Positions 14,601 through 24,630 of a stretch of 64,000 nucleotides of DNA are shown one piece after another; position 1 is the first letter of the stretch, and every line of letters begins with the position of its first letter. The notes below the pieces were generated by a model that searched no databases, was not told the origin of the DNA, and saw nothing but the letters and a program-made list of their open reading frames with translations. A program made the translations under genes and the position numbers. This DNA comes from Diadema setosum (lineage: Eukaryota; Echinodermata; Echinoidea; Diadematoida; Diadematidae): the NCBI GenBank assembly GCA_033980235.1, contig CM067067.1, positions 6,794,789 to 6,858,788 of the forward strand, read 5' to 3'.

Positions 14601-17600
14601 CAACAGTTTACCCCATGTGGTCATCGCAAGATATGTGATATATCAGGACTGGCAAGTGTATATTTCTTGTTTGTATATTATTCACCTCAACAGAGGAAGA
14701 CTCATTGAGCACAAGTTTTTCTGAGTTGTTCCGTGCAAGGAAACGCAAGTGCAATAAGTGTTCAAAGCAAGTCACAAAATTATTACAAAATACAGTGAGA
14801 AGGAATGTGATGGAACACTGGACACTGCAATACCTTAAGTATTAACTTGTAAATTTTGAGTACACATGCAAGCAATGCTAGAAAGAAATGACATAAACCA
14901 CAAATTCATGAAGGTATGGAGCCTGATGGATCATTACCTTAACCTGGGTGATGTGATTTCAAGACAATCTTGAATTTACTTCATTTGTAGATAGTAACAA
15001 TAACAACAGCAGCAACAAATACTTCCATTTAGTTTCATCCACTGTGTGGATTTTGAGGTATTAAAATCAAAATGAAACATCTACTGAAAAGCAGAATTCT
15101 GCTGAAGTATACCAGAGAGTGAGGAAGTAAATCAGTAATGGTAGTGTTTCTGCCATATTTTACCTCCACTGTAGAAGCATATGAAACCTGTCTTCCATTT
15201 ACACTGAAATTGTCAAGGAATGTCCCCATTTGAAGTGAATCCCAAATTTATTATCACAAGATCAACATAATTCTTCAGATATGACATGGAGCTGATGAAG
15301 AAACATTGTTCATTTGTAGAGATGCAATTTGTTGTGTTCCATTTAAAACATAACTGCATGATAATGAACTTTTCCAATTGACTCTTTGGTCTTATTAGGA
15401 ACTCTATGAGGACTCTACCACCGATGTGACAATCTCATTCTTCAGTGAGGTGAGATATACCTTCTATGGATGGTGCCTGCCTCTATTGTAGTCACAAAGT
15501 CTTATTATACCCCCGCCAAACGAAGTTTGAAGGGGGTATATAGGAATCAGCGGACGGTCGGGCGGTCGGGCGGTCAGGCGGTCGGTCGGGCGGTTGGTCC
15601 GTTGCAAATCTTGCGTCGCGAACTACTTCCTCAGTTTTCAACCGATTCCCATAAAACTTGGCACAGATGTGTGCCTTGGGTTGTAGATGTGCAAGACGTA
15701 TTTTTTGACAGTACTCAAAAGTACGTTGCCATGGTAACAGCATATTATGGGCAAAAATGGGTACAAATCTTGCGTCGCGAACTCCTCCCACAGTTTTTGA
15801 TCAATTTTTATGAAATTAGGTACAGATGTTCATCTGAATATGTTAATGTGCAAGACACATATTTCCGCAGTGGCAAAAAGTGCGTTGCCATGGTAACGGC
15901 ATGTTATTGGTAAAATATAGGGCAAAATGCTTCATGGCAAAACTGCTTCATCAGTGTTCTTCCAATTCTCATGGAATTCATATTGAATGTTTGTCTTAGG
16001 ATATAGGTCAGCATGACACATTTCTTGACAGTGACAAAAAGTATGTTGCCATGGTAACAGCTCACATATTATGAGCCAAAATGATGGAAAATTTTGTGTT
16101 GCAAACTACATGTACTTCCTCAGTTTTTGCCCAATTTCCATGAAATTTGGTACAGATGTGTGCCTTTGGTTGTAGATGTGCAAGACGCATTTTTCGACAG
16201 TACCCAAAAGTACGTTGCCATGGTAACGGCATATTAATGGCAGAAGATCAAGGAAAGATCTTGCGGATTTAACTACTTCCTCAGTTTTTTGACCAAAGCT
16301 TATGAAATGTTGTTTGGCGGGGGTATAACCAGTCGCTGTAGCGACATTTCTAGTATTATGAGGATATACATTCCTCCTTTGCAGAATATGATAATAATAA
16401 TAATAATAATACATTTATAAAGCGCATGATAAGCACTTGCTTCTCTATGCGCTGTACAGTTCACATACAAAATACAAACAAAAGACTAACAAATATAACA
16501 ATAAACATAATAGATCCAATAATTAACAAAAGGGGTAATGAATGTTTATCTTAATATTGATTGTTCTAGAAGAAAGTGAGGACCCAAAGAAATGAAGGCA
16601 TGTCAGATAAGCATATCACTTGTCATGATTTTAAACCATATCTCACATGTGCTTCAAAAGTGAAGAAATTTTAGTGATAGAAAATTTGGTGTTAAATGTT
16701 AATGACCTTTCCCAGATGTTTTTTTCTCCCTAACTCTGGTCCAGAGATGCCTTCGAAATATGATGATTTATCAGAGATTTAAGGCGTAGTACATAAGGTT
16801 TCTTTGAGCGATATGCCCAAACAGAGAGCACTGGCTGAAGGGCTACTCTCATGCGAAGTACCTATATACAAAGATGATGAAGATAAAAGATTTGATGAAA
16901 GATGATGAAGTTGAAGTACTTGACTCTGGGCATGCCCAACTGACTAGGGCTGGCCATATACCAGGTGTCTATACCATGTATACACTGCTGAATCTATTTG
17001 ATTTGTGCTCCTCTAGAGGCAGACATTAGGGAGCTTTAGATTTTAGACGGGCGGACGTTCAAAGGGAAAAAAACATGGTCTGAGCGTGCGCAGCAGCGCA
17101 CGTCAAGTTACTGCGCATGCTCAGACCATGTTTTTTTCCCTTTTAATGTCCGCGCGTCTAAAATCTAAAGCTCCCTATTGTTCAAATAATCTACAAACAC
17201 ATCTGGATGTCAGTCAGTCTGTGCTCTCCGACAATTTGTTTCTTTTATTTGTTTTATTTTTTTGTTTTATTGTTTTTGTTTTGTTAGATTTTTTTGTTTG
17301 TTTGTTAGTTTTTTGTTTTTCTTTAGTCATGACTGTTGTCTAAACTGTATGCTCATCTGTGTGTAGGACACTGGTGAGGAGTCTCAGTGGGATGTATGCA
17401 CCTTCTCCCCGGAGTCTTTGGATCAACTTTTAGCTGTCATTAAGGAGCCCTGGAAGGAGATGTTTGGAGTCGACATTCAGGAAACGGTTCACCCTTCGCT
17501 CTTAGTCCAGGTTAGATTTTATTTATCATGATATATTCATTTGATAATTGATCTTTGCTAATCAATGCCATTCAAGGAGCTGAGACTTTCATCTCAGGGA

Positions 17601-18211
17601 ATGTGATGTTAATTGAGGTTTGACTGGTTTGGCATAACTTTAACTATGCCTACATAAAGAAGTAATGTATTATAAATCACCTTTTATGTTGTGTAGAAAT
17701 AAACATATTTTGTTCTTCAGTGCTTTTTGACCGGAAATCTCTTGTATTAATACTGAAAGGCATATTTTAATCATGAGGATGATAGTCCTAAACAATTCCC
17801 TGAGTTTTTAGGTTTTCAATTCATTCAGTATTGAATTCCTTTTGACTCGTTGTGGTTATGTTTGTACCACTATGGGCCAAGATATTACTGTGACATCCTA
17901 ATGATTTTTGTTTTCTTGTTTTACTGAATATGTTGCAAAGAGAAGACTGAGCTGAAAGTCTTATTTTATGCCATCTGGAGACAGTATGCCCACATTAATC
18001 ATGTACAAAGATTATTGTATTATTGCAATATTTTGCATGTTTTCTGAATTTTGATCAAAATAAGCTCAGGTACATGTAATGTAGCCATATCATTGACCTT
18101 GCTGATGGCCACATTGATGTGGTTAAATGATATTGTAATAAAAAGCTTAAGCTAGATGTGGTTTTTAATTATTTTCTGTTTTTTGCATCCCCAATACAGG
18201 AGATGGCATGA
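213..18211 (+). CDS. STK11IP: STK11IP (LKB1-interacting protein 1), C-terminal part, 13 exons
   Basis: Exons: 213-396, 795-960, 1481-1783, 2404-2526, 4253-4288, 4995-5889, 6672-6769, 12860-13038, 13696-13884, 14485-14651, 15399-15449, 17367-17510, 18200-18211. They total 2547 nt, and every junction keeps phase. The family protein binds the kinase LKB1/STK11 and has N-terminal leucine-rich repeats, which would lie left of base 1. What is seen here is the C-terminal half: a CxxC pair (CLKC, then CPYC), a long Ser-rich acidic stretch, and then the conserved block. Signature segments are HHRLKLFL, SDWLAKRSQHPVKDL, LGLGSQSLQFEF and LLAVIKEPWKEMFG, which align in order with the vertebrate C-terminus as I recall it. 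Nischarin is the nearest alternative, but its PX domain cannot be judged here and these motifs fit STK11IP better. Two donors are GC instead of GT. The first exon start (213) is the least certain boundary. Confidence 0.88.
795..960 (+). CDS. STK11IP: STK11IP exon carrying the second CxxC pair
   Basis: This exon has acceptor ccccag and donor AG|GTGTCA. It encodes EFESVNEVATCPYCGSTLLVE and a Ser/Pro-rich tail. Together with ECLKCHREF in the preceding exon (213-396), the CPYC pair gives a CxxC...CxxC arrangement like a small zinc ribbon. The two pairs are separated by about 50 residues. Zinc binding is inferred from the spacing of the cysteines only. Confidence 0.8.
1970..2064. repeat. short inverted-repeat sequence with TAACCYGTTGAGGAC ends
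   Basis: TTTAACCTGTTGAGGACGG at the left is mirrored by TTGTCCTCAACGGGTTAAT at the right, about 95 bases in all. It is probably a small MITE in an STK11IP intron. A weaker relative (AACCCGTTGAAG) lies near 24342. Confidence 0.45.
2527..4252. other. STK11IP intron
   Basis: It contains poly-T/poly-G tracts near 2808-2832 and a GGTCAAAGGTCAAAGGTC block at about 3455-3478, a likely remnant of a family 1 repeat. No exon was recognised. Confidence 0.5.
4995..5889 (+). CDS. STK11IP: STK11IP large exon, Ser-rich acidic region, GC donor
   Basis: This is the largest exon, 298 codons. It starts RYSLCPTDAG and ends HHRLKLFLSMSVFGDDEELTCILR. Most of it is low-complexity Ser/Asp/Glu/Pro sequence, probably disordered. 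The last 35 residues begin the conserved C-terminal domain. No GT lies where the homology ends. The sequence there is AGG|GCAAGT, a standard GC-AG donor, and joining it to the acceptor at 6671 keeps phase 0 and gives R-GNIWLINK. Confidence 0.85.
7254..8254 (+). mobile_element. HINE/Helentron-like non-autonomous element, family 1, copy A
   Basis: It starts TATGCCTCCGCC inside a hairpin, and the perfect inverted copy GGCGGAGGCATA sits near the right end. That is followed by a short tail, cagtagccgtagcgatatat, and CTAG. A GTCC/GTAC tetranucleotide run follows the left end. The body carries several AGGTCAAAGGTCA blocks. A second copy at 58301 is nearly identical along its length. Unequal terminal inverted repeats, a GTCY-type microsatellite and a CTAG tail are features described for Helentron-associated elements, so the class is an inference. 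It lies in a large STK11IP intron. Confidence 0.6.
8598..8663. repeat. (AC)n microsatellite
   Basis: An uninterrupted AC dinucleotide run of about 66 bases in an STK11IP intron. Confidence 0.9.
8718..8822. repeat. 105-bp hairpin with 20-bp perfect stem
   Basis: GGATGATGAGACAAACTATC at the left is repeated exactly inverted at the right, with about 65 bases between. It is probably a tiny MITE within an STK11IP intron. Confidence 0.5.
9829..11369. mobile_element. PIF/Harbinger-like non-autonomous DNA transposon
   Basis: The ends GACCCCGTTTACAGTGCG and CGCACTGTAAACGGGGTC are perfect 18-bp inverted repeats, flanked on both sides by TTA, the 3-bp target duplication typical of PIF/Harbinger. The element is strikingly GC- and CpG-rich (GGCCGCGGCCGAGCC). 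A second inverted pair inside (about 10176-10224 and 11138-11189, GGCCGCGCAATTCTCG...ACATCCGGGTAC) suggests long or nested terminal repeats. No transposase is seen. It lies in the intron between STK11IP exons at 6769 and 12860. Confidence 0.65.
13371..13580. mobile_element. TACTATAAAA...TTTTACGGTA MITE
   Basis: The ends TACTATAAAACA and TGTTTTACGGTA are imperfect inverted repeats. The body has repeated TTCGCG/CGCGAA and GCCAGTGGCAATTTGCGAAA. The element ends only about 115 bases before an STK11IP exon. Its right-end sequence GCGAATATATCATGTTTTAC also appears at bases 8-27, so the window opens inside another copy. Confidence 0.5.
15506..16353 (+). mobile_element. HINE/Helentron-like element, family 2
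   Basis: The left end TATACCCCCGCCAAAC is repeated inverted as GTTTGGCGGGGGTATA near the right end (16 bp, perfect). After it come a 6-bp-stem hairpin, GTCGCTGTAGCGAC, then ATTT and CTAG. A GGTC-rich run (about 15554-15600) follows the left end. The body is about four tandem units of 160-170 bp, each with a TTGCGTCGCGAACT-like segment and GTTGCCATGGTAAC. The plan is the same as family 1 with different sequence. It sits in the STK11IP intron after exon 15399-15449. Confidence 0.6.
16386..16460. repeat. TAA microsatellite with GCGC/GTACA-type short repeat fragment
   Basis: (ATA)n runs into ACATTTATAAAGCGCATGAT and CTATGCGCTGTACAG, a short inverted pair around GCGC. The form resembles the ends of widespread short repeats of marine invertebrates, and is fragmentary here. 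Confidence 0.35.
17029..17175. mobile_element. short near-palindromic MITE
   Basis: The 147-bp element is almost entirely two inverted arms: GGGAGCTTTAGATTTTAGAC...AAAAACATGGTCTGAGCGTG and the inverse, with only a few central bases unpaired. TA flanks both ends. It lies in the intron before the penultimate STK11IP exon. Confidence 0.65.
17367..18211 (+). CDS. STK11IP: STK11IP last two exons, ending in a 12-nt terminal coding exon
   Basis: Exon 17367-17510 encodes DTGEESQWDVCTFSPES then LLAVIKEPWKEMFGVDI, the most conserved C-terminal block. It ends LLVQ at a CAG|GTTAGA donor. The acceptor ccccaatacag at 18199 opens a final piece coding for Glu-Met-Ala and a TGA stop. The protein therefore ends a few residues after the conserved block, as in vertebrate homologues. 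The intervening intron (17511-18199) shows no other feature. Confidence 0.75.
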
Positions 18212-20677
18212 CCCTTAAGTAATCTATGGGCATGACAAAACCTGTGAGATGAAGAGTTGCCATGGCAACCAGTGATGCCCACCAAGAAGAGTGGGAGTTA
18301 TCATCTCATCGAAGACTGCAAGCTTGGTTTCACTGCATCTTGAGGGAAGCTTTACCAAGGTCCCTTGCATCTGTGAAATCACAGGGACTGGTATTCTGGG
18401 TTACTATTTGAAATGCCACCAGAGTGATGTGTCCTGTACTGGCAGACGGGTATTGCTTCTACACGACTTTTCAACGTGCTGACGAGTGTCACCATTGGAT
18501 ACGTGGATGCGGGTGTTCTTGATTGATTGATGGCTACAATACTCTGATCAGCATCAACTATCACTCTCACTAATCTCTGTGATCAATGAAATCAAACTAA
18601 TCTCAAGCACCAGATGACTGTGACTAATCCTTTGGTCCAGAATCTAGGACTTTTGTAAGAGATTAGGTGATGAATTGTTCTTGATGAAAAACAGTTGAAA
18701 AGTGTGACTTAATAATTCAAGTTCAGGTTTATTGACAATTGATTCCCCTTGAAAAGAAGAAGAAGAGGAAGAAAAAGATGACCTGGCACTCTTGATATTG
18801 ACAGTGAAATTGAGTCACTCACCAGACAAAAAGTTGAATTCGTGTTTTATTAGCAAATATCAATGAGCTCTACTTATATGTGTCTGTCCATTTGTAACCT
18901 TCGTCCCCTGAACTGTTATGCAAGCATTACATCACTGTGGTTAGACACACGCCCAATATCATGGGTTGTTGTGATGAGTGCAAATTTTATCAACAGTTAT
19001 GCAATGCTAGATGTAATTTTACATCTGATGAGTCTTACAGTAATTAGCACTGCTGAAGGGTATTTGACAGGGAGGGAATAATCACAACATGTTCATGTAC
19101 AGAAAGGCATTCATTGTCAAATGACAGAACTGGATCTACTTAATTTTGTTTTGACAATGGTAAAACATTCCACATCAACTCTCTGCAAAATTATGTAATT
19201 CAAGAGGCAACCAATTTCAAGTGTCTGCGAGCCCACCATAAAGATTTGTGATGTAATTTGAACCTTTTCATTTGATGCACATGGTCAAATTTTCATCCAG
19301 CTGCAGGAATTAGCATGAGACATGTCAATGGTAAATCATTATGACCTCAAAAGGATCTAAAAGGATCTGTGGAGCTTCAGTTATCATTTTGAAAAGTAAG
19401 TTATGATGCCATTGTACCATTTAGATTTTTCTAAAATATTCAGTCTGGTACTGTTCAGGAAATGGTTGTAACTTCAATTGTTTGCAGCTAACTTTAAGCT
19501 AAAAGGGAAAGTTTAGTTGTATTAGTTGCTATCCTCACACTGAAATATTCTCAAATTTAATGTTTTTTGCTAAGTAGTTGTGTACTTCACATGTGCATAT
19601 AATGCCAAAGTGAAGATATGTTGTAAACTCATAATGATCGAAGTGTATTATATCTTTAAGTATTGTTTGTCTGCATCTCAAAAAGATTATTCTGGGATGC
19701 ATACCATCATGAATGTTTGACCTCAGTTCTAAGAATTATAATGTTGAAAATACTTTGCATGATGTTCCACTTAGGTAGCATTTTGGCTGACTGCATGAGT
19801 ACCTTATTCAGAATTTATTATATGGTGCAGCACACTGCACATTTATTGTAAATATGTGAGAATGTTTCTTTAAAATGACATAGTACTGAATGATAGGAGA
19901 TTGTGTATCATAAGAACTTATTCTAAGAACCTATTTTCAGAACTTATAAAGGATTTTATTGATAATTATGCACCCTTTTGTCCAGTGACTCAAGAAAATA
20001 ACTGACAAGCATATGCCAACATTCCAGCTGATATTTCTCTGTAATTATTTTTCAAACATAGATGGTCTATGGTAAGATAAATGGTATTTGTGTATGTAAA
20101 GGCAAGTGACTAAATGTACATTGTGATGTGAGTTTCAGCACAGTAGGTGCTAAGGTACAGCATCCCTATTTGCAGAAAACACCAAAATGAGCCCTCTGCA
20201 GTGAGAAATTGCAGCTCATCACAGCAGTCAGTTTATGGTTAGAATTTAAAAAATGACAAGTGTCCTCTTCTTTGTAAGGCACCCCCCCCCCTCCCGAAAA
20301 AAGGCCTGCAACATTTTACGGAATATATTTCTGTCTGTATGAACACTGCTTTCTGCATTGCAAGAGCTGAAATGTGACATAACCTATTCTTTGACCAAAA
20401 TTGTATTGTTGAGAGTGGCTGCATTGTGGGAGAAGTATATGCCTAGCTAGCACCATGACTTGATTTGCCAAAAGCGACTATAGTCCGTAAATATTAATTA
20501 CCAGTAGGTCGTATGTATATTTTCCTTTGACTCATGAGTGTCACAGCATTTTGTATCCAGTGTTTCAGTATGTTTACCAGAATCAACCTTATTATTCCGC
20601 TGAACTGATTTTTTTTATTTTTTTTTATTTTTGCTTTTAAGACAGAACAGGTCAAAATGTTTGCACGAGCCGTAGGG

Positions 20678-20683
20678 AATAAA
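20678..20683 (+). terminator. candidate poly(A) signal for STK11IP
   Basis: This is the first AATAAA I found on the + strand after the STK11IP stop. It would give a 3' UTR of about 2.4 kb. A weaker variant signal further upstream could equally be used, so the assignment is tentative. Confidence 0.3.
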
Positions 20684-22371
20684 AATCATTGAAGTCCTGT
20701 GTTATCTGTCTTGGAATTGCACTGTGCCTGTGTCCTGCTCTGTCCTGTCCTGTTTAGTTTCCCACCTCATGGTAGCTTGTGGAGCCTGAGGAAAGTCATG
20801 TCTTATTTGAGTCCACATACGTGAGGCACTTCCACAACATTTACTTTCTGCTGTCTATAGCGTTCTAGTAACATTCATGCTGCATGATAATCTCCATCAC
20901 CTTATAGTCAAGAAAAGTTTTCTTTTAGATGCAAGGTAATCATTTTCTCATGTTCTCACTGAGCTTTTCACTTGCATGAAGAGAACTTATATTGTTTTCA
21001 TTTTCCTGGGTTATGCTGCCACTTTTCTATGCAATGCCACCAATATTTTCTATCTTTCAGTGTAGTATCAAGACAGATGCAATGATAATTTATTTTCAGG
21101 CTTAGATATTGGGTAAATGTGAACTACTCACATGTGTCATGAGATTCTGGCATTGTTCATAAATGTATGTGGAGTTCTATACATTTGAAATATCAATGAT
21201 CAAACTCAAAACAAGGACTTCTTTTTTAGCTCGAAGTATAGCTGATGTTTGAAGATTAACTGATCTGTTGTGCAAATTTCTTGATTATGGGATTTTACAG
21301 TTAAGTTGCCTCTCTATAATTGTTCAAGTGTCAATGAAGAGTTTTATGTAGCATAAGTATCATAAAATGAGACCATAGGCTGTGGAATTATCTCTTAAAA
21401 CCTTGGCAATCTACTTGTGTGGCAGCGATTAATGCCTAAAAGTGAATATACCTGAAAAAGAAGAAACATTTGTGTTATAAAGGCATTCAAACAACACCAT
21501 GAATGTCGGCAAAATCAGGTCAATATCTGGAAAGTAACAATGCATAATGTTTGTAAATCATCTAATTTTACAATTAAGTTGCACCATGAGAGAATCACCT
21601 TGTTTCTGTGACTGTGATCCTGCTTTGTAACACTCCTCATGATACAACTGTAATTATTACAGTATACATTTTGAATAATGTTAATTTTACATTATTTCAA
21701 AGTCACATTTTCTTCCCAACTCTGCAACAGATATGCCAACATTATCATGTTGCAACTGTATTTTATACCCATACCGTAGAGGAACAAGGTTATTTCATCT
21801 CACAAGTAAGAAAAAAATCAAATTGTGATTTTTTTTACATGCTCTTATGCTATCACTTCATTGTCAATTGACTTCTTTAAGGTCCCCTTTTAGTGCTCAT
21901 AAGATAACAAACTGACATTAAACTAGTTTGCTTCCCTGTGAGATGTGTCTGAATTTTCTAAAATATTTGCACATCAATTGCTCTTTGATATCACTACATG
22001 TATTTCTGTTCAAAGCACAGATGTACCTATTTTCATTGAGATGAATATCTCTTGTAAAGACTAAGATTTGCCTGCACAACAAAAATATGTGGTAATGATG
22101 TTGACTAAATCATATTTTCCTGTCAATGTACAGTTCTTGTGGCTAATCTGGGAAATCTAAAAAAAAAATTAAAAAAATGGTAATACAGCCTTGCACTACT
22201 GTTTGACAAACTACAGTATTGTCTGTCACCTTGGAAAGATGATCATAGTGTGCACAGCAGAGAAACAGTTAAAGTATGAACTAGTTCTGATGGTGTTACT
22301 TCATGGAAAAAAATAATGTTAAGATATGCATATTAGGGAAAAAGGATTACAAACACACATGCTCATTCACA

Positions 22372-23065
22372 TATCGTCGCCGGTCACACGAACCGACGAA
22401 TCACTCGATTTTGGGTCAAATTTTCGATTTTGAGATTTTCAATCATTTCGATAGTAGATATTCCATACTACATATTCTGAAATTCTCAGTGTGTAATTCG
22501 GTGTAATTTTTATGTAGTTATCACTTTTGTAGAAGTATGTAATTCCATTTGTGAAAATTATTTGTTTTCCCCATAGACGCGTGTGTTAAACAATCAGGCG
22601 ATTCGATGGTTCGGTGACCGCGCGTACTAGTAAACGCGTACGTGCGGTCACCGAACCGACGAATCAGTGCGCATTGACTTGCGTGTAATTTTTGAGATTC
22701 AACAGTTCATTGACCGCGCGCACAGTGCGCGTACTATGTAATACATGTGTTGACAATGACAACGCTCAATGTACATGTACATATGGACACACATGGAAAA
22801 TGACAACGTTCTTTGCAGACCGAAAATACATGCATGCAGCTCTTTGACGATTTCCTGCTTATTTGTTAACAATACAATTCAATAAAAACTTCACAAGTTA
22901 GAGCAAGAATTGAAGTCTGATGTACTACAAAAATAATTGGAAATTATAGACATGAAAGTGTAGCAACCATAAGTCAAAAATGGGTAACTTCAAACGCGAT
23001 TTTCTCGAATTGTCATTCTTACGCAAACCTGAGGGATTCTTCGGTTCGTGTGACCGGCGACGATA
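22372..23065. mobile_element. inverted-repeat element with TATCGTCGCCGG ends
   Basis: The terminal repeats begin TATCGTCGCCGGTCACACGA and run for about 30 bases (ending ACGAATC). A second internal inverted pair, GATTCGATGGTTCGGTGACC...GGTCACCGAACCGACGAATC, occurs near 22599-22668. CpG-rich ends contrast with an AT-rich body. It lies between STK11IP and MOCOS. Confidence 0.6.
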
Positions 23066-24439
23066 TACTTGACACAATGCTTAAGTGTATATGTGTGTGT
23101 GTGTGTGTGTGTTTTTTTAAACAACTGGCTGCTAGATTAATCACAAAATGCCAACTCATTTCACATATTTCTTGTTCAGATTTGTCTAATCTTATTGATG
23201 GGGGTTTCTACATGTACTCCACATTGAATAAATGTATAATGTAGGAATCTGTGTTCAAAGAAGTCCAGATGAATGTCTGTGAAAAGACTCATTGACGATA
23301 AATAAGAAAGATATTTTTCATTTATTTTTTTCTAAATGTATTACATTTTAATTTGTCCATGTGCAATGTTTTTGTGGATAATCATGATTTTTTGGTGGTC
23401 AAATCCATAAAATGAATAATTTATTTGAAAATATTGTGCATGTATTGTGTTGTTCCAACAGAGTTGAATTACAATGAAAATTGTATAAAATGACTTTTTG
23501 TGTGAAAATGTGTTTTCTTGTGTCATGACGGCTGAGTGGTGCCATGATGTACCAAATATTGTTAATCAACCTATTGACTGAGGACATCTTCAGCAATTAA
23601 AGGCAAGAGTGGTATATATAAGACAGAAGATATATCAAACATCAAACATGAATTCGTTTGGGTTTCCATTGTCGTTATATTTGTATTTAGTTTCAATAAA
23701 CAGGTCATAATTAGTTCCATTATCTTATCTTACTTAATTATTTTTCAAAAGGAGGTAAAGAGAAAGAATAGGGAGGGGGAGAGGGATAGGAGAAAGAGGG
23801 ATATCGAGAGAGAGAGAGAGGTAGCCAGAGTACGAGAGGGAGATAAAGATATAGGTAGGTAGGTTGGTAGGTATACAGGCAGACAGACAGACAGATATAT
23901 GATAGATAGATGAATAGGTAAATTCAAAGATCAAAATAGATAACGGATGAATACATAATAGATATACAAATATATGATAGATGAATAGATAAATTCTAAG
24001 ATCAACATAGATAACATGGATGAAGATATAATAGATATATAAATATCTACATATTTAGGTAGATCAAAGAGATTTTACATCTGTAAAATCTCTCTGATGT
24101 AGATAGACAGAGATAGATCATCGTCACATATTGTAGGCTATATTACACTGTCAATTGTTGCTATTATACCTCTCTCTTTCAATCTACTTCTATAATTCAT
24201 TAGATGTTGCTAGAAATTAATACGTACTGGTACTGATCAGTTGCCTGCAGATGTGTCTGCAGAACATGTTAAAAACCTGTCAATTCGAATCGACCAGTTT
24301 CTGAACCGTACACGATATGTGGTAACCTTATTTATTAGGCCTAACCCGTTGAAGATATGTCCAGAGTATATTCGGGCCAAGTGTCTTTATATTAGGTAAT
24401 GCGTGTTCTATCAAAATCAACCCATCCTCATCAAGGGCA

Positions 24440-24600
24440 GGGCAAGGCCGGCCGGTCGCCCCCGCCGGAGCTCCGGCGGCCGCATAACCGGCCGCTCCCA
24501 TGAAGAAGCCTACAGCCGTAGCGCGTAGGTAAGCTCGCGTATTTTACGAGTTTGGGTAACCGCATTTTATCTTGCGCCCACCGAAAGATGCTGACCGAAA
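24440..24600. promoter_or_regulatory. GC/CpG-rich MOCOS promoter and 5' leader
   Basis: A short GC-rich block (CCGGCCGGTCG, CCGCCGGAGCTCCGGCGGCC) stands out from the AT-rich surroundings directly before the first MOCOS exon. It holds a small upstream reading frame, ATG at 24500 to TAA at 24532 (10 residues), which lies before the main ATG at 24588 and does not overlap it. The promoter role is inferred from base composition and position. Confidence 0.5.
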
Positions 24601-24630
24601 GGAGGAACAAGGAGTTCCCTCAGTTACGAG
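24588..24630 (+). CDS. MOCOS: MOCOS exon 1 (start)
   Basis: ATG CTG ACC opens a 14-codon exon ending KEFPQLR plus one base, at donor GAG|GTAAGG. The next exon begins GT GTT GTG, so the split codon is Gly and the protein reads [15 protein letters not shown], the family's usual N-terminal junction. The frame upstream stays open to a TAG at 24519 but has no other ATG. Vertebrate proteins have roughly 40 more residues before this point, so either this lineage starts late or an upstream exon is missing. Confidence 0.75.

Larger units (their letters stand above)
18212..24420. other. STK11IP 3' UTR and intergenic spacer
   Basis: I see no exon of any recognisable family here. It holds the probable STK11IP 3' UTR, the inverted-repeat element at 22372-23065, a GT repeat near 23092-23111, and a purine-rich, GATA-rich stretch (about 23750-24110) of degenerate short tandem repeats. 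Short open frames in this stretch have no family signature. Confidence 0.6.

Noticed and set aside
15470..15913. 147-codon frame with repeated ILRRELLPQF
   Set aside because: The protein repeats simply reflect the 160-bp tandem units of the family 2 element, and the frame breaks in later units.
23734..24110. GATA/AGAG-rich stretch resembling an array of regular repeats
   Set aside because: The units are degenerate 4-8 base repeats without unique spacers. It is ordinary low-complexity DNA, not a CRISPR-like array.
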